Notes: generated by a model not told the origin, from the letters alone. 64,000 nucleotides of DNA from Cohnella baijiui (GCF_020731285.1 NZ_JAJFOW010000007.1:124001-188000), one strand, 5' to 3'; shown: positions 23,187 to 32,368, numbered from the stretch's first letter. Numbers and translations: made by a program.

Positions 23187-23317
23187 GTCGGTAGAGGGCG
23201 GGCGCCGGCGATCTCGTTTGGGGAATTGGGCGGCAGGAAACCGAACGCATAACAAACGCAAATCGTGCAAAGCGAGCATCAATAGCGAAAATGGAATCGG
23301 AATCGGAGGTTTAACCC

Positions 23318-24631
23318 ATGCGCATGGTGGATTTGATCCGCAAGAAAAGGCACGGCGGAGAGCTCGAGGAGCGGGAGATCCGGTTCGTGATCGACGGGCT
23401 CGTCAACGGCGCAGTTCCGGATTATCAGATGGCCGCCTGGGCGATGGCCGTTTGCTTCGTCGGCATGACCGACCGCGAGACGGCGGCGCTGACGATGGCG
23501 ATGGCCGAGTCGGGCGATACGGTCGATCTGTCCGAGATCGCCGGGATCAAGGTCGACAAGCACAGCACCGGCGGCGTCGGCGACAAGACGACGCTGATCG
23601 TCGCACCGCTCGTCGCCGCCTGCGGCGTCCCCGTCGCCAAGATGAGCGGACGGGGGCTCGGCCACACCGGCGGGACGGTGGACAAGCTCGAGTCGATCGC
23701 GGGCTTTCATACCGAGCTGGGGCGCGAAGCGTTTTTCAAGCAAGTCAACGAGATCGGCGTGGCGGTCATCGGGCAGAGCGGCAACATCGCTCCAGCCGAC
23801 AAAAAGCTGTACGCGCTTCGCGACGTGACCGGGACGGTCGAGTCGGTGCCGCTGATCGCCAGCTCCGTCATGAGCAAGAAGATCGCCGCCGGCGCGGATG
23901 CCATCCTGCTCGACGTCAAATTCGGCAGCGGCGCCTTCATGAAGACCGCAGAAGAGGCCAAGACGCTGGCCGAAGCGATGGTCGCCATCGGTTCGCAGGT
24001 CGGCAGGCGGACGGTCGCGGTCATCAGCGACATGGATCAGCCGCTCGGCCGAACCGTCGGCAATGCGCTCGAGGTGCGCGAAGCGATCGAGGTGCTTCGC
24101 GGCGAAGGGCCGGACGACCTGCGCGAGCTGTGCCTCGTGCTGGGGAGCCATATGCTCGTGCTCGGCGGCCGGGCGGAGAGCGCCGAGGCGGCGCGTGCGC
24201 GGCTTGAGGAGGCGATCGCTTCCGGCGCGGCGCTGCGCAAGTTCGCCGACCTGCTCGCCGCGCAAGGCGGCGATCCCGCGGTCGCGCACGATCCGGCGCT
24301 GCTGCCGCAGGCGGAGCTGCGCATTCCGGTGCGGGCCGCCGGCGCCGGCTTTGTCGCTGCGATCGACGCCGAGCGGATCGGGCTCGCGGCGATGCTTCTC
24401 GGCGCGGGGCGCGCCGAGAAGGACGACGCGATCGACTACGCGGTCGGCCTCGAGCTGGTCGCCAAGCTCGGCGACGCCGTGGAGGCGGGCGACACGCTCG
24501 CCGTCCTCTACGCCCGCGCAGACGACGCCAAGGCGCAGGAGTCCGCCGAGTCGGTGCTGGCGGCCTACCGGCTGGCCTCAGGGCGTCCAGCGCCGCAGCC
24601 GCTGCTGCACGGGATCGTGGGGGCTGAATAG
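23318..24631 (+). CDS. pdp: Pyrimidine-nucleoside phosphorylase
   Basis: A 437-residue homodimeric enzyme that phosphorolyses uridine, thymidine and deoxyuridine. The family signature [20 protein letters not shown] (residues 78-97), the phosphate/base site [11 protein letters not shown] and [21 protein letters not shown] are intact. The C-terminal domain (from about 340) is the PYNP type. It follows GGAGG. A 176-bp gap with a palindrome separates it from pnp, so it may have its own promoter. It ends the salvage cluster. Confidence 0.93.
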   Translation: MRMVDLIRKKRHGGELEEREIRFVIDGLVNGAVPDYQMAAWAMAVCFVGMTDRETAALTMAMAESGDTVDLSEIAGIKVDKHSTGGVGDKTTLIVAPLVAACGVPVAKMSGRGLGHTGGTVDKLESIAGFHTELGREAFFKQVNEIGVAVIGQSGNIAPADKKLYALRDVTGTVESVPLIASSVMSKKIAAGADAILLDVKFGSGAFMKTAEEAKTLAEAMVAIGSQVGRRTVAVISDMDQPLGRTVGNALEVREAIEVLRGEGPDDLRELCLVLGSHMLVLGGRAESAEAARARLEEAIASGAALRKFADLLAAQGGDPAVAHDPALLPQAELRIPVRAAGAGFVAAIDAERIGLAAMLLGAGRAEKDDAIDYAVGLELVAKLGDAVEAGDTLAVLYARADDAKAQESAESVLAAYRLASGRPAPQPLLHGIVGAE

Positions 24632-24700
24632 CGGCCCTTTTCTGCTAAGTCGCGGTCGCGTATAATGGTTTTAAGCATATCAGCAGTCCGCGCGTGAAGC

Positions 24701-24746
24701 ACACGCCGCCATTCTCCGAAGTCCGGGGATGGCGGCGTTTTTATTT
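24701..24746 (+). terminator. Terminator overlapping the first ATG of the next gene
   Basis: ACGCCGCCAT pairs with ATGGCGGCGT followed by TTTTATTTT. The ATG at 24729 lies in the right arm. Confidence 0.8.
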
Positions 24747-25436
24747 TGGGGATCAAGGGAGGCGTGTAGCAAGTTTGAAAAGGAATTCGAAGCTTTTTGG
24801 GAGCAGCAGGTGCGGTCGGCCAGCGGACAACGGTTGGAGATGCTGCAGCGGGATTTGACGGGAACGAGAAAGCTTCTGGAGACGGTCATCCTGCCGGTAT
24901 TCGGAACGTTCGACGGCTTGTTTTTGGAATACGAGATGATGAGCCTCTCCGGCGTCCGATTGTATGGGGACATCTTCCATCCGAAGTTGAGGACGGTGTT
25001 CGAGGAGGAGCACTTTGTCACGCATGCGGAAAAAATCACGAGAGATCGGTTTGCCTTCGAACGCGCGCGAGCGAGATCGGTCGCCACGCTGGGGTTGATT
25101 TATTTTCCTTACAGCCGGGACGAGCTAGAGAAGAAAGCAGAGTTTTGCCAGCGGAACCTTTATGAGCTCGTCGGCCGAGTCGGTCATGTGTCGGGTATGG
25201 GCCTAAGCCGTCTTCCCGTTTACGAACGAGAAGTGCTCAGAATGGCGTTGTTTCATCGGGACTGTTTTCAAATCGCCGACGTGAAGGAGTGGCTGCAGTT
25301 GCAGCATGAAGCTTCCAGAAGTGTTCTTCGAGCTTTGGAGGCCAAGGCATTCATAGAACCGTGGGGTGGGGGAGCCAAGAGGTGCCACGCGTTTCGAATT
25401 ACAGAGAAGGCTGTTCACCTCTTAAACGGAAAATAG
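24729..25436 (+). CDS. Unrecognised protein, start uncertain
   Basis: Up to 235 residues from the ATG at 24729, but that ATG sits in a terminator stem without a ribosome site. The only good ribosome site nearby (AAGGGAGG, 24755-24762) points to a TTG at 24775 in a different frame, which stops after about 30 codons. So either a later start is used (GTG or TTG near residues 28-36, ATG residue 38) or the 5' end is damaged. The middle (GDIFHPKLRTVFEEEHF..., about residues 80-130) recalls PD-(D/E)XK-like nucleases; the C-terminal 70 residues look like a winged helix. G+C is lower than in neighbours. No function is claimed. Confidence 0.5.
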   Translation: MAAFLFWGSREACSKFEKEFEAFWEQQVRSASGQRLEMLQRDLTGTRKLLETVILPVFGTFDGLFLEYEMMSLSGVRLYGDIFHPKLRTVFEEEHFVTHAEKITRDRFAFERARARSVATLGLIYFPYSRDELEKKAEFCQRNLYELVGRVGHVSGMGLSRLPVYEREVLRMALFHRDCFQIADVKEWLQLQHEASRSVLRALEAKAFIEPWGGGAKRCHAFRITEKAVHLLNGK

Positions 25437-25483
25437 ACGATTGGGATGGGGGCAAGGTGCGAAGTGAAAGTGATAACAAAAGC

Positions 25484-26175
25484 GGATCAACTCCCGAGTA
25501 ACTCACTACCAAAGTACCGGCAGCGCTCAATGTTATGCGGAAAAACCGAATAACTCGCGTAAATGAGGCGTGGGACGGAGGAGATGTGCGGAAAATCCGA
25601 ATAACTCAAAGCCAAAGTACGGACGCTGCACGGAGTTATGCGGAAAAACCGAATAACTCGCGGAAATGAGGCGCGGGACGGTGGGAGATGTGCGGAAAAA
25701 CCGAGTAACTCAAAGACAAAGTACCGACGCTGCACGGAGTTATCCGGAGTTATGCGGAAAAACCGAATAACTCGCGGAAATGAGGCGCGGGACGGTGGGA
25801 GATGTGCGGAAAAACCGAGTAACTCGCGTAAAAGTGGCCTGGGAAGAGGGAGATGTGCGGAAAAACCGAGTAACTCAAAGCCAAAGTACCGACGCTGCAC
25901 GGAGTTATGCGGAATAACCGAATAACTCGCATAAATGAGGCGCGGGACGAGGGAGATGTGCGGAAAAATCGAGTAACTCAAAGCCGAAGTACGGACGCTG
26001 CACGGAGTTATGCGGAAAAACCGAATAACTCGCATAAATGAGGCGTGGGACGGGGGAGATGTGCGGAAAAACCGAGTAACTCAAAGCCGAAGTACCGACG
26101 CTGCGGGGAGTTATGCGGAGAAACCGAGTAACTAACGTAAATAAGGTGTGGTACGGCGGAGTTGTGCGGAAAAGG
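25484..26175. repeat. Array of composite 103-bp repeats built from hairpin half-units
   Basis: About 12 copies of a core GCGGAAAAACCGARTAACT start near 25537, 25588, 25640, 25692, 25754, 25806, 25857, 25910, 25960, 26012, 26062 and 26115, with a degenerate copy near 26166. Two half-unit types alternate: A (GAGTTAT before the core, CGCGnAAATGAGGCG after) and B (GAGATGT before, CAAAGCCAAAGTACCGACG after). In A units GAGTTAT pairs with ATAACTC and CGG with CCG around an A5 loop. Reading frames across it are repeat by-products. With flanks this fills the 890-bp gap between genes; the remainder (26176-26326) shows only the dacF ribosome site. Confidence 0.9.
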
Positions 26176-26326
26176 CGCACGGTGCCGAAAAACAGCCGCT
26201 TCCCCAACCGCGCCGAGTGCTAGCCGCTTTCCCGGCGGCTTGGAATATTTTCCTGCGGCGTAGGGCAGACTGTAGCGAAGATGACGACATCAGGCCTCGC
26301 TTAGGCCAGCAGGAGGGAACCCGAGC

Positions 26327-27532
26327 TTGAACCACTATCGAAGCCGCTTGGTCCGCGGATTGACGGCGGCGGCGTGCGCGGCCGCGCTGATGCTGCCGTT
26401 CTCGGCCGTCTGGGCGCAGGAGGGGGCTGGAGGCAAAGCCGCCGGACCGCAGACCGACATGGCCGCGAACGCCCGCTCCGCGATCTTGATCGATGCCGAC
26501 AGCGGCACGGTCATCTATGAGAAAAACAGCCACTCGGCGCTGCCGCCAGCCAGCATTACGAAAATCATGACGATGCTGCTCGTCATGGAAGCGATCGCCG
26601 ACGGCCGCCTCAAGCTGGACGACAAGGTGCAGACGAGCGAATACGCCGCTTCGATGGGCGGTTCGCAGATCTTCCTGGAGCCGGGCGAGGAGATGACCGT
26701 CCATGACTTGCTGAAGGGCGTCGCGATGGCGTCCGGCAACGACGCTTCGGTCGCGCTCGCGGAGAAGCTGGCCGGCAGCGAGGCGGAATTCGTCAGGCTG
26801 ATGAACCAGCGCGGGGCCGAGCTCGGCATGAAGGACACGAAGTTCTTCAACTGCAACGGCCTTCCGGTCGCAGGCCACGTCTCGTCCGCCCACGACATCG
26901 CCGTCATGTCCCGGGAGCTGCTGAAGCACCCGGAGATCACCAAGTACACCGGCGCTTATCAGGACTACCTGCGCAAGGACACGCCGAAGCCGTTTTGGCT
27001 CGTGAACACGAACAAGCTCGTGCGCTTCTACCAGGGCGCCGACGGCCTCAAGACCGGCTTCACCAGCGAAGCGAAGTTCTGCCTGTCGGCGACCGCGCGG
27101 CGCGACAACCTGCGGGTCATCGCCGTCGTCATGGGCGAGCCGAACACGAAGACGCGCAACGCCGAAGTGTCGAAGCTGTTCGACTACGCGTTCGCCCAAT
27201 TCACGAACGTGTCGATCTACAAGACCGGCGACACGATCGGCACGCTGAAGGTGTCCAAGGGCGCGGCCGAAAAGCTCCCGATCGTGGCCAAGCATCCGTA
27301 CAGCGTCCTCGTCCGCAAAGGCGAGGCCGGCAAGAACATCCGCCACGAGCTGAAGCTGTACGACAAGGTGACCGCGCCGGTCAAGGCCGGACAGCCGGTC
27401 GGCAAGCTGACCGTTTACAAGGGCAATGAGCTGTTGACGGAATTTCCGATCGAAGCGCCGTCCCACGTGGATCGCGCCGGCTACTGGAAGCTGTTCAAAC
27501 GTTCGACCAGCAAGCTGTTCCTCGCTGACTGA
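26327..27532 (+). CDS. dacF: D-alanyl-D-alanine carboxypeptidase DacF
   Basis: A 401-residue penicillin-binding protein of the PBP5 class that trims the terminal D-Ala of peptidoglycan. It has a signal peptide (cleavage near AVWA-Q31), active-site motifs S76-I-T-K79, S136-G-N138 and K242-T-G244, and a C-terminal beta domain ending in an amphipathic anchor. Start is TTG 26327, with AGGAGG 9 bases upstream. It lies immediately before spoIIAA-spoIIAB-sigF as in B. subtilis, where DacF is made in the forespore and limits cortex cross-linking. I found no convincing sigma-F site in the 150 bp upstream. Confidence 0.92.
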   Translation: MNHYRSRLVRGLTAAACAAALMLPFSAVWAQEGAGGKAAGPQTDMAANARSAILIDADSGTVIYEKNSHSALPPASITKIMTMLLVMEAIADGRLKLDDKVQTSEYAASMGGSQIFLEPGEEMTVHDLLKGVAMASGNDASVALAEKLAGSEAEFVRLMNQRGAELGMKDTKFFNCNGLPVAGHVSSAHDIAVMSRELLKHPEITKYTGAYQDYLRKDTPKPFWLVNTNKLVRFYQGADGLKTGFTSEAKFCLSATARRDNLRVIAVVMGEPNTKTRNAEVSKLFDYAFAQFTNVSIYKTGDTIGTLKVSKGAAEKLPIVAKHPYSVLVRKGEAGKNIRHELKLYDKVTAPVKAGQPVGKLTVYKGNELLTEFPIEAPSHVDRAGYWKLFKRSTSKLFLAD

Positions 27533-27545
27533 TTCGGCCGAAGCA

Positions 27546-27580
27546 AGGCGGTTCGACGGGGTTTTCGTCGCCGCCTCTTT
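27546..27580 (+). terminator. Probable terminator after dacF
   Basis: AGGCGG pairs with CCGCCT, with an inner CGACG/CGTCG stem, followed by CTTTGCCGTATTTT. The U-run is weak, so read-through into spoIIA is possible. Confidence 0.55.
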
Positions 27581-27628
27581 GCCGTATTTTGTCGTGAGGA
27601 CAGGGCTAGCTTCTAGTTTTGTCGGGGG

Positions 27629-27658
27629 GCAGGAATGATTTGCGAGCTCGTAGAATTG
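27629..27658 (+). promoter_or_regulatory. Sigma-H-type promoter of the spoIIA operon
   Basis: GCAGGAATG (27629-27637), then 12 bases, then GTAGAATTG (27650-27658). Both elements fit the sigma-H consensus (RnAGGAWWW and RnnGAATWW). spoIIA is sigma-H/Spo0A-driven in B. subtilis. Confidence 0.8.
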
Positions 27659-27701
27659 AATGTTCTACCACAAAATGAGCTCGCACTGGAGGGAAAGCGG
27701 C

Positions 27702-28055
27702 ATGGGATTGCAAGTGGAACTGGAGCAGCACCGCAACGTGCTCGTTGTACGCTTGAAGGGAGAACTGGACCACCACACTGCGGATATCGTCCGTTTTAAG
27801 ATGGAAGACGCGATCCTGAGAGGCCGCTGCGATCATGTCGTGCTGAGCCTCAAAGAACTGCAATTCATGGACAGTTCGGGGCTTGGCGTCGTTCTCGGCC
27901 GGTACAAGCTGGTCAAGAGCCGCGGCGGCAAAATGGTCGTGTGCGACGCGCACGCAAGCGTGAAGCGCCTCTTCGAGCTGTCGGGCCTGTACAAGATTCT
28001 CTCTTTCTATGACACGGAACGTTCGGCGCTAGCCGGTCTGGAGGTCGTATCATGA
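27702..28055 (+). CDS. spoIIAA: Anti-sigma-F factor antagonist SpoIIAA
   Basis: A 117-residue STAS-domain protein. FMDSSGLGV carries the conserved phosphorylation site S58, dephosphorylated by SpoIIE to release sigma-F from SpoIIAB. ATG 27702 follows CTGGAGGG and gives the same length as the B. subtilis protein. It leads the spoIIAA-spoIIAB-sigF operon under a sigma-H-like promoter. Its last codons overlap spoIIAB (ATGA). Confidence 0.95.
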   Translation: MGLQVELEQHRNVLVVRLKGELDHHTADIVRFKMEDAILRGRCDHVVLSLKELQFMDSSGLGVVLGRYKLVKSRGGKMVVCDAHASVKRLFELSGLYKILSFYDTERSALAGLEVVS

Positions 28056-28498
28056 GCCGAGGCAACTTCATGAGGCTGTCGTTCGCCAGCCTGTCCGAAA
28101 ACGAGGCGTTCGCACGGGTGGCTGTCGCCGCCTTCGTCTCCCAGCTTGATCCGACGATGGAGCAGTTGAACGACATCAAGACGGTCGTCTCCGAAGCGGT
28201 CACGAACGCGATCATCCACGGTTACGAGAATCGCGAGGACGGCGTCGTCCATCTCGAAGCCGAGATCGCGGGAGACACGGTGTCGATCTCGATCCAGGAC
28301 GAAGGCAGAGGCATCGAGGATCTGGATCTGGCGCGCCAGCCGCTGTTCACCTCCCGGCCGGAGCTGGAGCGCTCCGGGATGGGCTTTACGATCATGGAAA
28401 ACTTCATGGACGAGTTTGACGTGACGAGCGTTCCGAACGAAGGTACCCGGCTTCGCATGAAGAAGCGGATCGAATCCAAAAAGGCATTGTTCAACTAA
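28052..28498 (+). CDS. spoIIAB: Anti-sigma-F factor/serine kinase SpoIIAB
   Basis: A 148-residue GHKL-fold protein that binds sigma-F and phosphorylates SpoIIAA. The nucleotide-binding boxes are visible: [14 protein letters not shown] (N box), [11 protein letters not shown] (G1) and [13 protein letters not shown] (G2). It overlaps spoIIAA by 4 bp, so the stoichiometry is set by coupled translation. Confidence 0.95.
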   Translation: MSRGNFMRLSFASLSENEAFARVAVAAFVSQLDPTMEQLNDIKTVVSEAVTNAIIHGYENREDGVVHLEAEIAGDTVSISIQDEGRGIEDLDLARQPLFTSRPELERSGMGFTIMENFMDEFDVTSVPNEGTRLRMKKRIESKKALFN

Positions 28499-28520
28499 TA
28501 CCGCGGCAGGGGTTGGGGGC

Positions 28521-29279
28521 ATGGAAATCGAATGGAAGCGATCGTCGCCGCCGGGGTATCTGGACGACGCGGAGGTCAAGCGGCTGATCGCGCTTAGCCA
28601 ATCGGGCGACAGCACCGCGCGGGATACGCTCGTCTCGAGCAACATCCGCCTGGTCTGGTCGGTGGTCCAGCGGTTTGCGAATCGCGGCTACGACGCCGAG
28701 GATCTGTTCCAGATCGGGTGCATCGGCTTGCTCAAGTCCGTCGACAAGTTTGATCTGTCCTATGAAGTCAAGTTTTCCACGTACGCGGTGCCGATGATCA
28801 TCGGCGAGATTCAAAGATTTCTGCGCGACGACGGCACGCTCAAGGTCAGCCGTTCGCTGAAAGAGATGGCCAACCGTGTGCGCAAGGTGAAGGATGAGCT
28901 CTCCAAGCGCCTCGGTCGTCAGCCGACGATCGGCGAGGTCGCGGAAGAGGTCGGAGCGACGCCCGAAGAAATCGTATTCGCCCAGGAGGCGAACAAGCCG
29001 CCGACCTCGATCCACGAGACGGTGTTCGAGAACGACGGCGACCCGATCACGCTGATGGACCAGATCGCCGACGATTCGCAGGAGAAGTGGTTCGACAAGC
29101 TGGCGCTCACGCAAGCGATTCAGGGATTGTCCGACCGGGAGCGGCTGATCGTGTATCTCCGGTACTTCCGGGATCAGACGCAGTCGGAGGTGGCCAGCCG
29201 CCTCGGCATCTCGCAGGTGCAGGTCAGCCGTCTGGAGAAGAAGATTCTGCAAAACATCAAAGACCAGATCGCGCAGTGA
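28521..29279 (+). CDS. sigF: RNA polymerase sporulation sigma factor SigF
   Basis: A 252-residue sigma factor that starts forespore-specific transcription. Regions 2 (YDAEDLFQIGCIGLLKSVDKFDLSYEVKFSTYAVPMIIGEIQRFLRDDG), 3 (VRKVKDELSKRLGRQPTIGEVAEEVG) and 4 (LSDRERLIVYLRYFRDQTQSEVASRLGISQVQVSRLEKK) are complete. It follows GGGGTTGGGGGC, a loose ribosome site, 22 bp after spoIIAB. It is held by SpoIIAB until septation. Confidence 0.96.
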   Translation: MEIEWKRSSPPGYLDDAEVKRLIALSQSGDSTARDTLVSSNIRLVWSVVQRFANRGYDAEDLFQIGCIGLLKSVDKFDLSYEVKFSTYAVPMIIGEIQRFLRDDGTLKVSRSLKEMANRVRKVKDELSKRLGRQPTIGEVAEEVGATPEEIVFAQEANKPPTSIHETVFENDGDPITLMDQIADDSQEKWFDKLALTQAIQGLSDRERLIVYLRYFRDQTQSEVASRLGISQVQVSRLEKKILQNIKDQIAQ

Positions 29280-29310
29280 GTCCCAGGCTCACCGACGCGG
29301 TTCGCGTTCG

Positions 29311-29377
29311 CGCCTGCGGCCGCAAGCCCCCGCTCCCTTGGAGCGGACGGGCTGCGGCCGCGGGCGTTTGTTTCGTT
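29311..29377 (+). terminator. Terminator between sigF and spoVAA
   Basis: GCGGCCGCAAGCCC pairs with GGGCTGCGGCCGC (one bulge), with inner CCGCTCC/GGAGCGG, then TTTGTTTCGTTT. Confidence 0.65.
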
Positions 29378-29428
29378 TGCGGAGATACGCGAAGATAGCG
29401 GCCGGATTTCCAACCGGGCGCCGCAAGC

Positions 29429-29458
29429 GAGTACGGACCGCCCGTTTGTCCCATACTA
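29429..29458 (+). promoter_or_regulatory. Sigma-G-type promoter candidate for spoVAA
   Basis: GAGTA (29429-29433), 18 bases, CATACTA (29452-29458). The -10 is a perfect sigma-G match and the spacing is right. spoVA is sigma-G-dependent in B. subtilis. Confidence 0.65.
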
Positions 29459-29487
29459 CAGGAAACGTTCGCCTGGAGGTGAAGCGG

Positions 29488-30126
29488 ATGGAATCAACGG
29501 ACGTCGTGTACGTTCGCCTTCATCGGCGCGTCGTCGTGGAACCGGCGGCAGAGGTGCGCCTCGGCGATATCGCCGCGCTCGTGACGGAGCCAATGCTGGC
29601 GCGCAAGCTGGCGCAGCTGCCGTTGCGGCAAATCCGCCCGTCCGACGGCAATCTGCTCTTGGTGGACATGCTGCAGGTCATCCGCCGCATCCGAGAAGCG
29701 GCACCGTGGGCGACGATCGAAACGTTCGGCGAGCCGCACGTTTTGCTGGAGGTGTCCAAGGCGAAGCGCATCAAGCCGCGTTGGGCATTGCTGGTCGCGG
29801 CATGGCTGCTGCTGTTTTTCGGTTCGGGGATGGCGATCCTGAACTTTCACGCCGATGTCAACATGCCGGAGGTACAGCGCCGCATCGTGGAATTGCTGAC
29901 CGGACGCACAGAGCGGCACCCCTGGCTGTTCGAAATCCCGTATTCGCTGGGGCTGGGGATCGGCATGCTGCTGTTCTTCAACCGGGTGTTCCGGAAACGG
30001 CTCAACGACGAGCCGAACCCGCTCGAGGTGGAGATGTTCATGTACCAGGAAAACGTGAACCACTACGTGATCACGGAGGAATACCGCAAAAAGATCGGAG
30101 AGCCGGAGGGAGCGGAACGTGATTGA
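29488..30126 (+). CDS. spoVAA: Stage V sporulation protein AA
   Basis: A 212-residue spore inner-membrane protein. An N-terminal extracytoplasmic or cytosolic domain (VYVRLHRRVVVEPAAEVRLGDIA) precedes two transmembrane segments (about 97-116 and 150-168). It matches SpoVAA in length and in VYLR/NYF-like terminal segments. ATG 29488 follows GGAGG. It overlaps spoVAB by 8 bp. SpoVA proteins move dipicolinic acid in sporulation and germination; AA is thought to be accessory. Confidence 0.9.
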   Translation: MESTDVVYVRLHRRVVVEPAAEVRLGDIAALVTEPMLARKLAQLPLRQIRPSDGNLLLVDMLQVIRRIREAAPWATIETFGEPHVLLEVSKAKRIKPRWALLVAAWLLLFFGSGMAILNFHADVNMPEVQRRIVELLTGRTERHPWLFEIPYSLGLGIGMLLFFNRVFRKRLNDEPNPLEVEMFMYQENVNHYVITEEYRKKIGEPEGAERD

Positions 30127-30547
30127 ACTGCTCGGCGGCGCCTGCGTGGTGATGGCAGGGCTGGCGGGAGGATTCTCGGTCGGCAGCGCGTTCGTCGCGC
30201 TGCTCATCGTGCTCGACCTCGTCCCGCGGCTCGTACAGCTGACGCGAGCGTATCGTCGTTCGGTCATCTTCGAGTCGGCCTTGCTCTGCGGCGTCCTGTA
30301 TTGGAGCTGCGCCGACCTGTTCGGATGGATCGTCTCGATGCAGGCTGGATGGCTCGTCATTCCTTCGTTGTTCCAGGGCGTCTTTGTCGGGATGTTTGCC
30401 GCCGCGCTGACCGAAGTGCTGAACGTCATCCCCATTGTGGCCAAGCGGCTGCGGCTGAGCCCGTATCTGTTCGCGCTGCTCATCGCCATGGTGCTCGGCA
30501 AAGTCGTCGGCTCGCTCGTCGATTGGCTCTTGCTTCAACCGAAATGA
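30119..30547 (+). CDS. spoVAB: Stage V sporulation protein AB
   Basis: A 142-residue membrane protein with four predicted helices, matching SpoVAB. GTG start overlaps the spoVAA end by 8 bp. In B. subtilis spoVAC, AD, AEB and AEA follow it; here the next gene, 15 bp away, is spoVAF-like. Confidence 0.9.
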   Translation: MIELLGGACVVMAGLAGGFSVGSAFVALLIVLDLVPRLVQLTRAYRRSVIFESALLCGVLYWSCADLFGWIVSMQAGWLVIPSLFQGVFVGMFAAALTEVLNVIPIVAKRLRLSPYLFALLIAMVLGKVVGSLVDWLLLQPK

Positions 30548-30562
30548 CAGGAGGAATGCCGC

Positions 30563-32221
30563 ATGAACACGACCGAACACGGAAGCATGGACTTGACGGA
30601 GCCGAAGGCGCCTCCTCCGGATCCGTCTTCGCGCGAGGACCATTCGGAAATCGGGGGCAAGGCCGTTAAGCGCGGCGGGGCTCGCCATTCGTCCGGCGCC
30701 GGGCAAGCGGGCGGCGAAGAAGAAACCGGCGTTAAGCGAGGGCCGAAAGACGCAGACCGAAAAGCGGACGACAAGATCGCCCCCCGGCTGGAGGATTGGC
30801 TCGACCAGCTGCGCGACCGTCTCGGCCTCGAAACGAACTTCGACGTTCAGGTTCGTCAAATGACGTTCGGAGAACGCAAAACGGCGCTGCTCACGCTCTC
30901 CTGCCTGGTGAAGGACGCGGCGCTGACGGAGATGCTGAAGCGGCTGTCCTTCCTCGAGCCGGGCAATCTCGACCGGAACGCGCTGGAAAGCTTCTTCACG
31001 CACTATATCCCGATGGCGCAAATCCGCCGCAGCGATTCGTTCGACGAGATGATCAACGACGTGCTGATGGGGAACGCGGCGTTCTACGTAGACGGCGAAC
31101 CCGGCGTGCTGCTGTTCGACGCCAAGGAATATCCGGGACGCACCCCGGAGGAACCCGCGCTGGAGAAAGTCGTCCGGGGCAGCAAAGACGGCTTTACCGA
31201 AAACATCCTCACGAACGTGGGGCTTATCCGCCGCCGGCTGCGCGACGCGAACCTGCGATTCGAGATTTTGAAGGTCGGAGACCGGACGAGGACCGACGTC
31301 GCCATCGCCTATCTGAACGATATCGCCGACCAGGAGCTGGTGGAGTCCGTGCGGGACAAGATCAAAGCCGTCAAAATCGACGGCATCCCGCTCGGCGACA
31401 AACAGCTCGAGGAGATGACGGTCAAGGCCGACTGGAATCCGTTTCCCCTCGTGCGCTACTCGGAGCGGCCGGACGTCGTTTCGGCGCATCTGCTGGACGG
31501 CAGCGTGACCGTAATCGTGGACACGTCCCCGAGCGTCATCTTGCTGCCGACCACCTACTTCGACCTCGTGCAGCACGCAGAGGAAAACCGGCAAAGCCCG
31601 TTCATCGGCACCTATTTGCGTTGGGTCCGGTATTTCGGGATCCTTGCCTCGATGTTTTTGCTGCCGCTCTGGTACATGTACGCCCAGACGCCCCATCTGC
31701 GACCGCACTGGCTTTGGTTCCTCGGTGCGGAAAAGACGGGGGATCTGCCGCTGATCCTGCAGTTTCTTCTCGTGGAAGTCGGGGTCGACCTCATGCGGCT
31801 CGCTGCCGTGCATACGCCTTCCCCGCTCGTCACGGCGATGTCGCTCGTCTCCGCCATCCTGATCGGGGACATCGCCGTCAAGACCGGGCTGTTCATTAAC
31901 GAAGTCATTCTGTACATGGCGGTGGCGGCGATCGGGATGTTCGCCACGCCGAGCTACGAGCTGGGACTCGCGAACCGGATCGTGAGGCTGGCTCTTCTGG
32001 TGGCGGTGTCTCTGTTCCAGATGCCGGGCTTCATCGTCTGCGCGACGGCGATTTTCGTCGGACTCGTGATGGTTCGCTCGTACAACGCCCCTTACATGTG
32101 GCCATTGCTGCCGTTTAACGGAGCCGCGCTCGTGAACGTCATCCTCCGCCGCCCGCTTCCGCGCAACCAAAAGCGACCGGCGCTGAACCGCCCCAAGCAA
32201 AACCGAAAACAACCGGTATGA
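30563..32221 (+). CDS. spoVAF: GerA family spore protein SpoVAF
   Basis: A 552-residue GerAA/SpoVAF-type protein, about 60 residues longer than B. subtilis SpoVAF. The N-terminal 70 residues are charged, Pro/Gly-rich and probably disordered. The GerA N-terminal soluble domain follows (about 80-340), then about five transmembrane helices and a basic tail. ATG 30563 follows CAGGAGG. It directly follows spoVAB and precedes lysA, the B. subtilis position of spoVAF. SpoVAF helps assemble germinosome ion-release complexes; a canonical nutrient receptor is less likely as gerB/C subunits are absent. Confidence 0.87.
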   Translation: MNTTEHGSMDLTEPKAPPPDPSSREDHSEIGGKAVKRGGARHSSGAGQAGGEEETGVKRGPKDADRKADDKIAPRLEDWLDQLRDRLGLETNFDVQVRQMTFGERKTALLTLSCLVKDAALTEMLKRLSFLEPGNLDRNALESFFTHYIPMAQIRRSDSFDEMINDVLMGNAAFYVDGEPGVLLFDAKEYPGRTPEEPALEKVVRGSKDGFTENILTNVGLIRRRLRDANLRFEILKVGDRTRTDVAIAYLNDIADQELVESVRDKIKAVKIDGIPLGDKQLEEMTVKADWNPFPLVRYSERPDVVSAHLLDGSVTVIVDTSPSVILLPTTYFDLVQHAEENRQSPFIGTYLRWVRYFGILASMFLLPLWYMYAQTPHLRPHWLWFLGAEKTGDLPLILQFLLVEVGVDLMRLAAVHTPSPLVTAMSLVSAILIGDIAVKTGLFINEVILYMAVAAIGMFATPSYELGLANRIVRLALLVAVSLFQMPGFIVCATAIFVGLVMVRSYNAPYMWPLLPFNGAALVNVILRRPLPRNQKRPALNRPKQNRKQPV

Positions 32222-32368
32222 CGGCTCTCCGGCGGCATAATGCAAATGTTTTGGCGATTCCTCCATTTCCCCGGCGGGCGATATCGGCTATACTCAGGGT
32301 AATCTATTTTATCCCGGGACCGGGCTTCCGCTCGTGTCGATCCGAATCCTGCCAAAGGGGAATCGTAT

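Noticed and set aside
24652-24746. Small RNA from a TATAAT at 24661-24666 to the terminator at 24746
   Set aside because: The -35 region is poor, and the terminator is explained as the pdp terminator.
25484-26175. CRISPR array
   Set aside because: The segments between cores are themselves repeated, spacing alternates in two types, and no cas gene is near.
25487-26207. Several 60-180-codon frames in the repeat array
   Set aside because: They translate the same repeat units in different frames and have no ribosome sites, so they are repeat by-products.
30071-32266. 731-codon minus-strand frame opposite spoVAF
   Set aside because: It is a GC-driven antisense frame spanning a well-supported GerA-family gene and part of spoVAB.
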